This document shows positions 34,862-49,623 of a DNA stretch of 64,000 nucleotides, piece after piece (the first letter of the stretch is position 1; every line of letters starts with the position of its first letter). Location: the NCBI GenBank assembly GCA_029204225.1, contig CM055102.1, forward strand, positions 41,111,631-41,175,630, given 5' to 3'. Source of the stretch: Diphasiastrum complanatum (Eukaryota; Streptophyta; Lycopodiopsida; Lycopodiales; Lycopodiaceae). The notes beneath the pieces are model-generated. The model saw nothing but the letters and a program-made list of their open reading frames with translations, had not been told where the DNA came from and made no database searches. The position numbers and the translations under genes were made by a program.

Positions 34862-34914
34862 GGACGCGCCATGGTGCGTCCGCCATTTTTCAATTTTTTT
34901 TTCAAAAAAAAAAA
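34862..34914. repeat. GC-rich fold-back repeat with T9-C-A11 hairpin
   Basis: GGACGCGCCA at 34862-34871 is followed immediately by TGGTGCGTCC, its reverse complement with one mismatch. T9-C-A11 at 34894-34914 can form a second hairpin. A related arrangement (ACGCGTCC words plus T12-G-A8) occurs at 60591-60790. A C15-18 run follows at about 34986-35000. Confidence 0.6.
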
Positions 34915-35459
34915 TCCAGGCCCCTCCCCTCACGGTCCCACATCCCTAAAATGAAATAAAAACAATTTTCCTCCCCCCGCCGGCGCCCCCCCCCCCCCCG
35001 GAATTGATTATCAGAGAGTGTCAGGCACATACTTGCCCCCTCCTGTTAAAAAAAACGAAAAAGGTACCTAAAAAAATTTGAAAAAAAATTTGCAACAAAC
35101 CTAACCACTGCCCATGCCTCCCATGACTGAGATACCACAGAATTGGGCCTGAAAGAGCAAACAATATGTAATTTTGACCGGAAAACTCTCTCTCGTGCTC
35201 TCGCTATCTCTCTCTCTCTCTGGCCAAAAGAGCAAGCATCTGTGTCAGGCATATCCGTAATATGCTTTCTTGCTTTCACGTGTGAACTAGTTTCCAAACG
35301 AGAACAAACTTTTGTGCGAGCTTTATCATCAGATGATTCATCTCCACTTGAGATACTGAAGTGTTCTTGACTTTCAGGAATCCAATCTGTATCGTCCTCA
35401 AATGTTTACACTGCAAAGGAGCTTGTATCTAAACTTTACCGATCCAATCGATTTCACTA

Positions 35460-35612
35460 CTAAGACTAGCCACATAACTAGGAATCACTTTCAAAAAGTC
35501 AAGCTTGTCTAGCCTAAGAAGATTGAAGAGCTCTTCAAAACTGTTTTGAGACACAGTACCTGACAACAAGACTCGACGTTTTGTTCTAATGCCCTTCGAT
35601 TTTCCCTACCGC
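35460..35612 (-). pseudogene. SNF2-family helicase fragment (LSGT-x-x-QN motif)
   Basis: Reads TKRRVLLSGTVSQNSFEELF, then NLLRLDKLDFLKV, on the minus strand. LSGTPxQN is the motif at the end of the SNF2 N-terminal ATPase lobe, and the wording is closest to the plant DRD1/CLSY-type remodelers (RR.LLSGT..QN...EL.N.L). The Pro of the motif is Val. A stop lies just upstream (AKTMR-stop-GKSKG) and the frame closes soon after. Dispersed copies of the sequence just upstream (GCATAGTCTTGGCAGATATT) recur 107 bases apart. Confidence 0.55.
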
Positions 35613-35825
35613 ATAGTCTTGGCAGATATTTGCTTGTGTTCAGATCCGTCTCCAAGTAGGAGCCAGTAGGAAAAATAAATGCTTACTAATTAATAAGCAA
35701 AACTGTGTCGTTCACCGCATAGTCTTGGCAGATATTTGCTTGTGTTCAAATTCGTCTCTTACTAGGTATGTTATTTCATATTTACCTCTCAGAATGCAAT
35801 GCAGTGAAGGGTGCAATTTGTTTTA

Positions 35826-36101
35826 GAAACGGAAGTCAATGCTCACCAGAAGAGTGACTCGCTCAAGACCAGAAGATTTGGGAGAAGTGAATGCTCACCA
35901 GAAGAGTGACAAGCTCTAAAGACCACAGGTTTCTAGGAGAAATGAATGCTCACCAGAAGAGTGTCAAGCTCTGAAGACCACAAGTTTTTGGGAGAAGTGA
36001 ATGCTCACCAGAACAGTGACAAGCTCTCAAGACCACAAGTTTCTGGGAGAAATGAATGCTCACCAGAAGAGTGACAAGCTCTGAAGACCACAAGTTGCTG
36101 G
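35826..36101. repeat. 55-bp minisatellite, five copies
   Basis: Units start ATGCTCACCAGAAGAGTGAC near 35839, 35891, 35946, 36001 and 36056 (spacing 52, 55, 55, 55), each with CAAGCTCT and GACCACAAGTTT. Stray half-units recur near 39585-39630. Confidence 0.9.
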
Positions 36102-36156
36102 GCTTACTAATTAATAAGCAAAATTGACCACAGGGAACCACAAGGAACCACAAGAC

Positions 36157-36680
36157 CTACACAGTACTATGTCTCGTATGATGAGATCGGTTTAGGGTTT
36201 TGGGATGAACTCCAACAGCAACACAGAAAGGAAACAGGAATTTTGTCGCGGCAGAACAGAATGGGATGATCGGATCGTAGGATGAGAATTTTTGAGAGCC
36301 AGTATTTGTGAGTTGAAGCCTTCTCAATATTTTTCTCTGCATTTATTTCTGCCACAAGGCGATAAACAAAGACCTTGTGCTTTTGACCAATTATGAATAC
36401 TTGGGAAATTGCATGTCGTGCTACAGCAGGAATCCTCCAAATTTACTTTCCTCAGACGACAAACCAGTCTTAGGACAGACAGTGATCAATACATATCCCT
36501 GTCACTGAGGCCTCTAGCTTCATTCTATTATTTGTACATGTCTTCTCAGGTAATCCAAGTGCCTTATGTTGTCCTGGTATAAGTTTCAAAAAAAATGTGA
36601 AGTCACAAATACCAGGCAAGTTTTCTAGAACTTCTCCTTTATCCTAGCTAACAAAGCCTCCTTTATCTAGGGTCCATTAT
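36157..36680 (-). pseudogene. SNF2 helicase C-terminal fragment, copy 1
   Basis: On the minus strand: DKGEVLENLPGICDFT, then KLIPGQHKALG, and after frameshifts IIGQKHKVFVYRLVAEINAE followed by KASTHKYWLSKIL. LPG..D.T..LKL belongs to the linker between ATPase lobes. The RIGQK..V.VYRL.A segment is the conserved C-terminal helicase motif VI region, here RIGQ as IIGQ. Introns may separate the pieces, but stops occur in them. Confidence 0.55.
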
Positions 36681-36808
36681 CCAAGGTTTAGGGTTAGGTG
36701 ATCATCATTTTGTACAGTTTGTTATCCAAGGTTCAGGTCAACCAGATTCACATTTTTTTGCCTAAACAAATTTTGAATAATGGCAAGACCTACACAGTAT
36801 TACAAGAC

Positions 36809-37330
36809 CTACACGGTACTATGTCTTATATGATGAGATCGGTTTAGGGTTTTGGGATGAACTCCAACAACAGCACTGAAAGGAAACAGGAATTTTGTCA
36901 CAACTGCAGTAGAACAGAATGGGATGATTGGATCGCAGGATGAGAATTTTTGAGAGCCACTCTTTGTGAGTTGAAGCCTTCTCAATCTTTTTCTCTGCAT
37001 TTATTTCTGCCACAAGGCGATAAACAAAGACCTTGTGCTTTTGACCAATTCTAAATGCTCGGGAAATTGTATGCGTGCCACAACAGGAATCCTCCAAATT
37101 TACTTTCCTCAGACGACAAACCAATCTAGACAGGGATCAATACATATCCCTGTCAATGAGGCCTCTAGCTTCATTCTATTATTTGTACAGTTCTTAGGTA
37201 ATCCAAGTGCATTATGTTGTCCGAGCATAAGTTTCAAAAAAATTGTGAAGTCACAAATACCAGGCAAGTTTTCTAGAACTTCTCCTTTATTCCAGTTAAC
37301 AAAGCCTCCTTTATCCAAGGCTCGTTATCC
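36809..37330 (-). pseudogene. SNF2 helicase C-terminal fragment, copy 2 (tandem duplicate)
   Basis: About 650 bases from copy 1 and highly similar, but better preserved: NKGEVLENLPGICDFTIFLK, CCGTHTISRAFRIGQKHKVF, VYRLVAEINAEKKIEKAST. AISRAFRIGQ matches helicase motif VI of SNF2 proteins. Between the two motifs most of the C-terminal lobe is missing. The direct repeat includes non-coding flanks (GATGAGATCGGTTTAGGG). Confidence 0.6.
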
Positions 37331-38146
37331 AAGGTTCAAGTTTAGGGGGTTATAATTTGGTACAGTTCGTTATCCAAGGTTCAGGTCAACCAAATTCACA
37401 TTTTTTGCCTAAACAAATTTTGCCTTCAGTTTAGTTGGACTTGTTGCTGCTCTGGATGTTAAAAACATAGGATTTGAACTGTGCTTTGGATAATCGAGGT
37501 ATCTTTTGAGAAAGGACTTTTAAATATAATATTCTCTTGGGTAAGGGTGGTCGTGGTATAGTTGAGTGTATAATATATATTTTTGACAATCTGAGGTGCG
37601 TTAGCTCGAGCCTAAACACCATCACAAGAAATGGGGTTACATTAGAATAAATATGCTGAACTTCAATCATATTCAGAAAAGTATGAGCTTGGTGGAAGGG
37701 TCTTGAAATTGAGTATTCAAAAATGTAAACATACACTGCAAAGGAGCTTATATCTAAACTCTCTCTCTCTCTCAAGACCAGAAGATTTTTTGGAGAAGTA
37801 TCCTCGTGTTCTTTGTGCATGGGAGACGCCCTTCATCTAAATAACTTTTAACTACGTTCTTCTCTACAGTTTTATGGGCTTCATACAGGTTGTGTAGAGG
37901 AATTGGCTTCACTGCCCATTCTTTACTTCTCCCGGATGAACTTCAACAGCTTACTCTCGGCTTGAAGCTGAGAAATGTGTTGAGACCCAACGTAGTGTGT
38001 TCAAGGATGCTAAAGAGCTTTCAAAAAGGTGCTGGATACAAAGCTCCTGGAGCTAGGCAAACTTCAATATGTATGCTCACTACAATACGTCCCTTATGAA
38101 CTGTGTATATCTTTATCACTAACCTTTACTACACAGTGGGGGCTAC
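37331..38146. other. no intact gene; recurring gene-debris words
   Basis: Holds blocks that recur elsewhere in the 35-39.7 kb segment: CCGGATGAACTTCAACAGCT near 37936 and 38787, and AAGCTGAGAAATGTGTTGAG near 37966, repeated near 38592. No continuous coding region. Confidence 0.5.
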
Positions 38147-38269
38147 AACTCCGTCTTAAGTTTGGAATTCAAGCAATCTTTGGGAAAAGTCACCCAGCAG
38201 CCCACTATCATCTTTGGAATAGATGTATCACATGGCTCCCCAGGATCCGATTCATCCACTATTGCAGCT
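38147..38269 (+). pseudogene. AGO4-clade Argonaute PIWI exon
   Basis: Acceptor ACACAG at 38141-38146 and donor GTAAGT at 38270 bound a 123-bp exon reading GGYNSVLSLEFKQ, then PTIIFGIDVSHGSPGSDSST, then IAA. The GMDVSHGSPG segment with SIAAV is the first catalytic Asp region of the PIWI slicer domain, and 'SHGSPG' is typical of the plant AGO4/6/9 clade acting in RNA-directed DNA methylation. No other AGO exon could be confirmed on either side; downstream frames (ETASDLEARKQWSKRSF) are not AGO-like. Best read as an isolated, captured or decayed exon. Confidence 0.65.
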
Positions 38270-38977
38270 GTAAGTGCCTTCGTGCCTTTTCAGCTTGTTC
38301 CAGGTTGCAGATATATAACGTACATTGAAACTGCAAGTGATCTTGAGGCAAGAAAGCAATGGTCAAAAAGGTCTTTCCAGTGCATGCAGATGATAGGAGT
38401 GGTTGTGTTGCCTTTATGTACTCAAGGATTTTACTACGTCATTAATTGCTCCTTCTTCAAATCCACGTCAAACGTTTTTGGTAAGCTTTCAGAGACAACA
38501 CCCACTGGTTTCCAATCAGTGGATTTTCCTGCCGAGGAAGTGAAGGTCTTCGAGTACCAAGAAAACGCGGAGCTAGACTATGCAGAATGGCTTAAAGCTG
38601 AGAAATATGTTGAGACTATGCAAGCTATGCAAGCTCAAGATCAAGCTATGCAAGCTGCTCAAGCTATGCTTGACCACATAATTTTCTTGGATAAATTTTT
38701 CTAGTGATGTTTACTATCCTGCTTCTCTAAGCCTAAACCCTAAACCTACACACTACTATGTCTTATAGGATGAGATCAGTTTCTCCCCGGATGAACTTCA
38801 ACAGCTTACTAATTACTTATGTTCCAAACCCTAAACCCTAAACCTACACACTACTATGTCTTGTAAGATGAGATCGGTTTCTCCCCGCATGAACCCCAAT
38901 AGCTTACTAATTACTTATGCTACAACTTCATCACTGGACCCTAAATCTTAAGCTGTGGCTGCAATACGTTGTCTCCT

Positions 38978-39015
38978 AGCAGCCCACTATCATCTTTGGA
39001 ATGGTTGTATCACAT
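38978..39015 (+). pseudogene. second partial copy of the AGO exon core
   Basis: AGCAGCCCACTATCATCTTT followed by GGAAT and TTGTATCACAT repeats 38197-38232 of the AGO exon with a small gap, showing that the AGO piece was duplicated within this segment. Confidence 0.6.
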
Positions 39016-39788
39016 TGTTGTCTGCAAAGTGTAACACTGAATATAGTTGGTGAAATCTATCAATTACACCACTTTTTGAGGGTGCAAACCCAGAACGCTT
39101 CTTTATTTCTGTCACACTTCAGACTTATAGAAGAGCTCGAACTTTCTTCCTGACTAACTGAAGGCTTGTACTCTTCATCATCATCATAATCTTGCTAAAC
39201 AGTATATTTGATATCCTTCTTTTGGCTGTTTTTGGAGATGTTAAGAATTGAGTTGTGTCAAATAACACTCACAATTTGGTACAGTCATCGGTATTCCTTT
39301 CACATATCTGCCTGAATCAAGAATTTTTCAAATGCATATTAGGAGGGTGCAAACTCAAGGTGCTTGTTGACATTTTTGGTGAAAACGCTTCTTTATTTCT
39401 GTCAACATTTTTTCGCGTTTTGAGGTTCTTGTGTGGTGTGCATTCTCAATTCCATAGCTTGAGGAAAACAAGTGCAACAAAACTGCTGCTCACAATTTTA
39501 AACTCCAAGGCTCTCCAAGTTCATAGTTGGTCTTTGCACATTCTCACTTCATCTCCAAGTTCGGCTTGCATAGGCCCAATCAAGAAGTGAATGGACACCA
39601 GAAGAGTGAATGGTCACCAGAACTTTGTCATTCACTACAGGGAACCACAAGACCGACACACTACTATGTCTTATATCAGCATCTCAGGAAGGACCAATTG
39701 TGACTCCACTTCCAGAATTGCATAAGAACATGCAAACAAAAACAAGTGGTCTTTGCACAGTCTAGCTTCATCTCAACATTCGAGCTCT

Positions 39789-39790
<2 letters not shown>
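39016..39790. other. no gene; debris of the same duplicated segment
   Basis: Contains repeat words shared with 35.8-38.9 kb (ACACTACTATGTCTTATA, GAAGAGTGAATGGTCACCAG). A 111-codon ORF at 39255-39590 has no recognisable domain. Confidence 0.45.
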
Positions 39791-39826
<36 letters not shown>

Positions 39827-39837
39827 CTCTCTCTCAC

Positions 39838-40376
39838 AAAGTTGCATCACTCGAACAATCCATCGGGAGTAAACAGGCTACGGCTTCGGCATCTACCACC
39901 AATATGATACGGGAACTAGAGACAAAAATTGAAAAGCAGCAACAAGAGGCCCTTTCTTGGGCATCAGTTTTGAAAAAAGGCACTAAACCAAGCGCTCCCA
40001 TCTCTTCGGTTATCTCAGCCACCGAGACCAAAAAGCGCACAACATTAGAGTTCGTGGGATCCCGGATACACAGGATGCCTTGGCCGAAGCCAAACGCTTT
40101 CTCGACACCACTAGAGATGGGCTAGATACCGCACGGAGGACCACTAGAGATGCAGCCACACTCATTATCCGTTTCACTTCTCTAGTGAGTCGATGAGATG
40201 CTCTGCGATGCAGAGCTAAGCTACGTGGCAACACTATCTATATGGACGACGACCTCACATATATCCAGGTGGAGGAGAGGCGTAAGGCCTTTCAGATAGC
40301 TCGTGAGTCAGGCAGACGAGTCATTTACCGCGACGGACGAGTGCGCTTTCTTGATAGCGCTCCTAGCAGCTCTTAG
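39838..40376 (+). pseudogene. LINE-1 ORF1, partial
   Basis: The coiled-coil part (VASLEQSIGSKQATASASTT, LETKIEKQQQEALSWASVLK) is followed, after a frameshift, by NIRVRGIPDTQDALAEAKRF, then TLIIRFTSLVSR, a stop, and TIYMDDDLTYIQVEERRKAF, RRVIYRDGRVRFLDSAPSSS. This RNA-binding ORF1 shares its NIRVRG and DDDLT boxes with the minus-strand LINE and LINE-2. The N-terminus is cut off at the (CT)n junction. Confidence 0.75.
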
Positions 40377-40434
40377 TGCTAGGTATTTGGGGTCCCCGGG
40401 TTCGGGAGTGCCCCAGGGCCCCATCCACACCATC

Positions 40435-43400
40435 TCCGGATTGGAGTATGGAACTGCGATGGTATACACTCATCCTCCATAGCTAGCGACCTGATTGAGT
40501 TCATCACTGGCAGAGATTTACTGTTTTTTATGGAGACCCACGAGAGTCAGGAGAGAGGCTTACCTATTTATCCAGGATACAGATGGGATTCCGTATTCAG
40601 GCCCGAGACTAGATCAGCTAGTGGCCGTGGATCCGGAGGGGTTGCATGCCTTTATAGAGAGTCTCTTCGCCAAAGCATCGAGTTCATCAGGCACGATGAG
40701 CATGCACGTTATATCTGGATTCGTATTGTTGGACAGGATATTGGTTTGGACAGGGACCTCTTTGTGGCGGCATGTTACTTTCCTCCAGAGTCTTCATCCT
40801 TTGCAGAGGGCACAGGCTCACCATACCTTGATTTGTCACCTGATATTATCAGATTCGCAGAATGAGGGCATATTTTCCTCACTGGGGATTTTAATGCCCA
40901 AACCTCCTCGCGACAGTCAGAGTTTTATGACATCACCGACTAGCTCCACGTTCATGCCCTCGACAGCGACGAGATGGGAGTTACCAGGGTTTCAGAGGAC
41001 AGCTTCGGATCTATTACCCCCTACAGTGAGCATTTATTGCAGTTTGGAGAGGCACATGAGTTAGCCATTTACAATGGCCTAACTTGCTGGCCAGATTCCA
41101 GCAGTTATACTTGTCATCCTCGCAGTGGTGGACATAGTGTTGTGGATTATCTCATGGGATCGCCATCCTCCATACCTCTCATTTCTGATTTTCATATCTC
41201 CCCCACCACTCTCTCTGATCACTCTTTTCTCTCTTTCGATATCGGCCACCTCCCACCCCCTCAGTTACCCTCACATCCCTTGCCTACCCGTGCACCCCGA
41301 TATACCTTCAGCTCTCTATATGCACCAGTCTACCAGGAGTTTCTCACCTCCCTACTCCATTCGTTTCCGCACGATAGTACAGTCGAGACTCAAGCAGCTT
41401 TTCTTAGCAATTCTCTTCATACCGCTGCTTCCCTAGCTTTTCCATCCAAGGCCGACAAAGGCAAACACACACGTCCCTCATCGCTACGCCCTCCACACCC
41501 TCCATGGTATGATACCGAATGTCACTCTCTTCATCATCTTGTCACTCATGCCCGCATTCATGAACCTCACCTCCTCCACTCCGCTCGACACTCTTACCAT
41601 CGTACACTCCGCCGGAAAAAGCGTGCCTATGATGACTTTGAAGGAAAACGTCTTGTTGACCTTCTCTTCAGTTCCTCTTCAGGCACCTTTTGGCATGAGT
41701 TTATCCCTCGTGCTCCACCACCTCTCTTGGAAGACCTTCGCATATGGACCGAATACGCTACCAACCTATATACCATACCTACTAACGCACCCATCTCTAT
41801 CTCTCCCCACGCCCCTCTGAGTTCACCTTCTTCACCGCTGACATGGTACTTGCGGCCATCAAGAAAATGAAATCCCATAAAGCAAGAGACATTGAAGACC
41901 TCGAGTCTGAACTCCTAATCCATGCTCCGGACCTCCTTGCTCCCACACTAGCCACTCTCCTCAATTCCGCCGTTGTCTCTGGCTTCCCCTCATCCTGGTG
42001 CACCAACATCATCCAACCTATCCATAAAAATGGTGATCCCATGATTCCTGGTAACTACCGCACTATCATGATCGGACATGTCCTCACTAAACTTTATGGT
42101 ACCATACTCCAGTCTGCCGTAAGTTCAGAGGCGGAATCCAGGAGATTACATGCATTGGGACAGGCAGGTTTCCGAGCTCATTACTCTACCATTGACCATA
42201 TCTTCACACTTCGAGCTTTGATTGAGGAAGCTAAGTACAGGAAAGAAAGGGTTTACTGCTGTTTTGTGGACTTCAGGGAAGCCTTTGATTCTGTACCACG
42301 CTCCTTGCTCATTCAAAGACTTTGGGACCTTGGTTTCTCCACGGATATTGTTATGGCAGTGATGGCTCTCTATGAGAAGGTCTTGGGATGTTTCCGACAT
42401 GGGGGTGGTATCTCTGACCACATTTGGAGCACCATTGGAGTGAAACAGGGATGCTCTCTTTCACCGGTTCTTTTTGGATTGTACATTGATGAGTTAGAGC
42501 GAGCCATCTCACAGTGTGGAGGAGCTGGATGTAGACTTGGCACCATCTTGATCGCTATCCTCTTGTATGCTGATGATGTGGTACTAGTATCCCCGACCAG
42601 AGAGGGATTACAAAGGCAGCTGGATTGTTTACAGGGATTCTGTACTAGGTGGGGATTGGGGGTGAACACTGCGAAGACCAAGGTCATGGTCTTCAACACT
42701 TCCCGAGCCTTCATGCAGCACCAGCAGCTCATGCTTGATGGACGAGCTTTAGAGGTTGTTTCCTCGTACACCTATCTGGGGATACTCTATTCTGGTCCTA
42801 CTTTCAGCATGCGACAGGCAGCCACCACTAAACTTGGGAAGGGGCATTCCTCCCTTCTTCAGCTTGAGCGGTTCTGCTTCAGGAAGTCCATCTGAGATGC
42901 TCGCAGTAAGTGCAGACTCTTTGACACTATTGTCACCCCCACAGCCTTGTATGCAACAGAGACATGGTGTACCGGTCTTCCCTCAGCACACTAGGCCAGC
43001 ATTTCACGATTACAAACCACCATGCTAGCTCGTATGATTCGGGCGAAGCCCTCGGTTCCACACGAGATCTTTCTTGCAAAGTTTGTCGTTCCACCCATTC
43101 AGATAGTTGCAGCTTTTCAGCTCATCGCATATATTCAGAGAGTTCAGGATCTGCCACATACATACACGAGATATACGCAGGCATCACTTGCCTCCTCACA
43201 CTCCCTTCATGAGCAGGGTTACCGACTGTCGTGGTTCTCACAGGCATCCCATTTCTTCCTCGATTCATTTGGCATCTCCATTACAGAGCTCCCCTCAAGT
43301 ACTCATCAGTATATCAGACGCTTTTTATATCGGACGTATCTCGACCGTCCTTGGAGGCGACAGCTTGGGGTCAAACCCAACTATTACTGGACTCATTTCA

Positions 43401-43549
43401 TTGAGCTTGACATAGCAGGGTTCCCAGTTTGCCACACTATTTGGATGCGAACAGGTACAGGGCAAACGCTCACATCAGTTGGTGTACACCCTGTCATCTC
43501 GACCGACCCTCTCTCACAGCACACTGGCGCTCGCAGAGGCTCCCACTAG
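40435..43549 (+). pseudogene. LINE-1 ORF2: endonuclease and reverse transcriptase
   Basis: APE-type endonuclease: RIGVWNCDGIHSSS, FMETHES (metal-binding Glu), AACYFPPESSSF, LTGDFNAQTSS, SVVDYLM and SDHSFLSFDI. RT: MKSHKARDIEDLESELLIHA, NYRTIMIGHVLTKLYGTIL, GQAGFRAHYSTIDHIFTLRA, CCFVDFREAFDSVPRSLL (motif A), IGVKQGCSLSPVLFGLYIDE (motif B), ILLYADDVVLVSPT (motif C, YADD intact), KTKVMVFNTS. Frameshifts occur near 40870 and 41840, and a TGA follows FCFRKSI near 42894. This enzyme would nick target DNA and prime reverse transcription there. The C-terminal region dissolves into the (TC)n tail. Confidence 0.85.
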
Positions 43550-43557
43550 CTTCTTCT

Positions 43558-46704
<3,147 letters not shown>

Positions 46705-46740
46705 CCCTCCCTCCCTATACCCTATACTCTAAACCATATG

Positions 46741-46774
<34 letters not shown>

Positions 46775-46825
46775 GCTCGTGGAGATGGCGCTACTGTAGG
46801 GCCTCGCTTCTTCTCTACCGCTGTC

Positions 46826-47965
46826 TATGGCCAAGAAAGGGAAGGGGGGCCCACACTCCCCCCCCCCGCACTTCTGCCCGTGTCCAGGCTACTTCCCTGT
46901 TGGCCCATCCTTCACCTCCATCGCTGGCTGGCCATGACCCTTCCTCGCTGGTCCCTCCATCACCCTCATCGCTGGTCCCCTCTTTGTTGACCAACAGCAC
47001 CCTAAACCCTAAACCAGCGCTGCATCCCCAATCAGTACTATCTCCACCAGCGCTGCAGCTTCGCTGTCTACCAGCGCTACAGATTCCCCTCCTTCGCTGT
47101 CCACCAGCGCTGCAGATCCCAGCATTGAAAAAGTACCTTTTTCGCTGTCCACCAGCGCTATAGAGTCCATCGTTGTTGCTTCCAATTCTTTTGCAACTGT
47201 TTCCGATGCTGCTCAGAGCCCTAATGATGGTACTACTGCTGTTACAGATGGAGCCTTATGCAAGGTGAAGGATGAGTCAGTGTTGCCTACAGTCCATACT
47301 CCTTGCCCTCCAGTTACTCACTTCTCTTTCTTGATACCCGAGATCTACACACCTGCCAAGTCATTTGAGCAATACATTTTCTCTTACATCGAGCAAATCA
47401 AAAACGAATCCACCTCTCTACGAAAGGAAATGGGACAGTTTCAAACGATCATTCAATCAATGGCCGCTGAACGAAAGATCATGTTAACCCGGATTACTTC
47501 TTTGGAGGCAGCAATAAGTAAACAAGGAGAACCTACAAAGATTCAAGAGTTGGAAGAGAAGATAGAGCAACATAAGGCTTAGACGAAATCGTGGGCTTCT
47601 CTTTTCAAGGAGGAAGTTAAGGAGGGTACACCATCCTTCAACTGAGTCATTTCAGCCACCATATCCGAAGAGCGAATGCGAGAGTACAAATCCCTGAATA
47701 TTAGGGTCCGCGGAGTTGAAGACACCAACGATCCAATGACCGAAGCAGCCAGCTTTCTTTCAAGCACACTCTCCCACCACTCCGAAGGGTTGGATAGAGC
47801 TTGAAGAACCAAGAGAGACCCTTCTACATAGTCCGCTTCACGAATTTGGAAGAGAGACGGGCAACCCTCAAACTGCGGGCCAAGCTTAGAGGTACACTTA
47901 TATTTATGGATGATGATCTCACTCCCATACAGGTTGCGGATCGGAAAAAAGCATTCAGTGAGGCT
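46826..47965 (+). pseudogene. LINE-2 ORF1
   Basis: Starts ATGGCCAAGAAAGGGAAGG, followed by a Pro/Ser/Leu-rich low-complexity stretch with three CACCAGCGCTGCAG-type repeats (about 47045-47160). A coiled coil (QYIFSYIEQIKNESTSLRKE, SLEAAISKQG, IQELEEKIEQHKA) leads, after a stop, to SWASLFKEEVKEGTPSFN, NIRVRGVEDTNDPMTEAASF and FMDDDLTPIQVADRKKAFSE. Several frameshifts. The order matches the ORF1 of the minus-strand LINE. Confidence 0.7.
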
Positions 47966-49618
47966 TAGCACATGGGTAACCTATGCCACATCGTTGTACA
48001 CTGTACCTGACACTCCTCCACTTCCCACACACCCATACACACGCACTTCTGATATATTCTCCCCAGCCATAGTAGAAGAGGCCATCGACTGATTAAACCT
48101 ACATAAAGCCAAAGACATTGATGATCTAGAGGCTGAACTTTTGAAGCAGGCCGCTGACATCCTCTCACCCTTCCTCTCTTTCCTCTTTAACCGCGCTATC
48201 ACATCTGGTTTCCCCTCCCCTTGGTCCACAAACCTTATTCATCCTATCCATAAAGGCGGTGATCCCATGAAAGCTGACAACTATCGTACCATCATGATCG
48301 GCCACCTCTTTGCCAAGGTTTATGGTTCTATTCTTCAGTCAGAGATCAGTACAGAGATGGATACCAGAGCACATGCAATAGGCCAGGCAGGTGTCAGACC
48401 AGGATATACTACATCAGATCATATTTTCACCTTGAGATCCATCATTGAGGAGGGTAAGGCCAGGAGAGAGCGTGTATACTGCTGCTTCGTGGATTTCCGC
48501 AAAGCCTTTGACTCTGTGCCTCGACATTTACCGATACAGAGACTTCGGGACCGTGGCTTCCAGGAGGATATCACACAGGCAGTTGTGGCATTGTACAGAC
48601 GAGTTATTGGCCGGATCCGAGTATCGGGAGTTGTATCACTAGCGATAGAGAGTACCATTGGGGTTAAGCAGGGATGTCCTCTCTCACCTACACTCATTGG
48701 TTTATATATAGATGAGCTTGAGCAGGTTTTACAGACAGAGGGAGGTGAGGGATGCACATTGGGTGACCTCGTTACCGCTATTCTATTATATGCTGATGAT
48801 GTGGTTTTCGAGGACGAGGGAAGGCCTGCAGCGGCATCTTGATGCGCTTCACTCTTTTTGTACTCGGTGGGGATTATCAGTGAATGTGGCCAAAACCAAA
48901 GTTATGGTGTTTAACACCTCCAAATCTTTCATGATGCGACAGGTGCTTCTATGGGAGGAGCATCCACTTGAGGTAGTTGACTCCTACACATACCTAGGCA
49001 TGGTATTTTTTGGTCCCACTTTTAGCATGCGACAGGCGGCATTTTCCCGGTTACGGAAGGGCTATGCATCGTTCGTGAATTTGGAGAGACTATGTTTCAA
49101 CTCACATATTAGAGATGTGACTAGTAAGTGCCGACTCTTTGACACTATGGTAGTTCCCTCAGCTCTATACGCATCAGAGCCATGGAGTACTGGCTTGACG
49201 GCTACCGAGTGGGCGCGCATCTCACGACTTCAGATTCATATGCTATCTCGGAGGATACGGGCTAAGCCCTCCATACCACATCATATTATATTGGCGGAGT
49301 TTGCCGTCCCCCCTATTCAGATCGAGGCATTGTTCCATATTGTCACATTCATACAACGCCTGGAGGATCTTCAAGGTAGAGGCACACACTATGCTACAGC
49401 AGCTTTGTCGTCATCCCAGCACCTACATTCTGAAAAATACCACAGGCCTGTCGTCTCCTCTCCTCATTGAGTATTCACATTACAGATCTACCAACTGGTA
49501 CTCATCAGTATATTCGAGGACACCTGTATAGGGCATATCTTCAGAGCACTTGGCAGGATTCGTCTGGGGTGAAGGCGGAGTTTTATCGGGCACATTTTCT
49601 ATCCCGGGATCCTGCTGG
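47966..49618 (+). pseudogene. LINE-2 ORF2 reverse transcriptase, first part
   Basis: HKAKDIDDLEAELLKQA, FPSPWSTNLIHPIHKGGDPM, NYRTIMIGHLFAKVYGSIL, GQAGVRPGYTTSDHIFTLRS, CCFVDFRKAFDSVPRHL (motif A), IGVKQGCPLSPTLIGLYIDE (motif B), AILLYADDVVF (motif C). After a frameshift near 48815: REGLQRHLDALHSFCTRWGL, DSYTYLGMVFFGPTFSMRQA, CRLFDTMVVPSALYASEPWS. Then, frameshifted again, HFLSRDPAG at the insertion point. The catalytic residues are intact. The endonuclease domain expected before RT is absent. Confidence 0.85.
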
Positions 49619-49623
49619 GTATC
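49619..49623. repeat. target-site duplication GTATC (left copy)
   Basis: Matches ATATC at 53947-53951 at four of five positions. Setting the insertion and one copy aside leaves DPAG-YPTVPRYLV in frame. Confidence 0.8.

Noticed and set aside
35143-35370. FDRKTL on the plus strand as a possible CG-1 domain piece of CAMTA
   Set aside because: Wrong strand relative to the CAMTA exons, and nothing else of CG-1 surrounds it.
35460-39660. A Helitron carrying the gene fragments
   Set aside because: No convincing CTRR end with hairpin or 5' TC boundary was seen, so it is left as a hypothesis.
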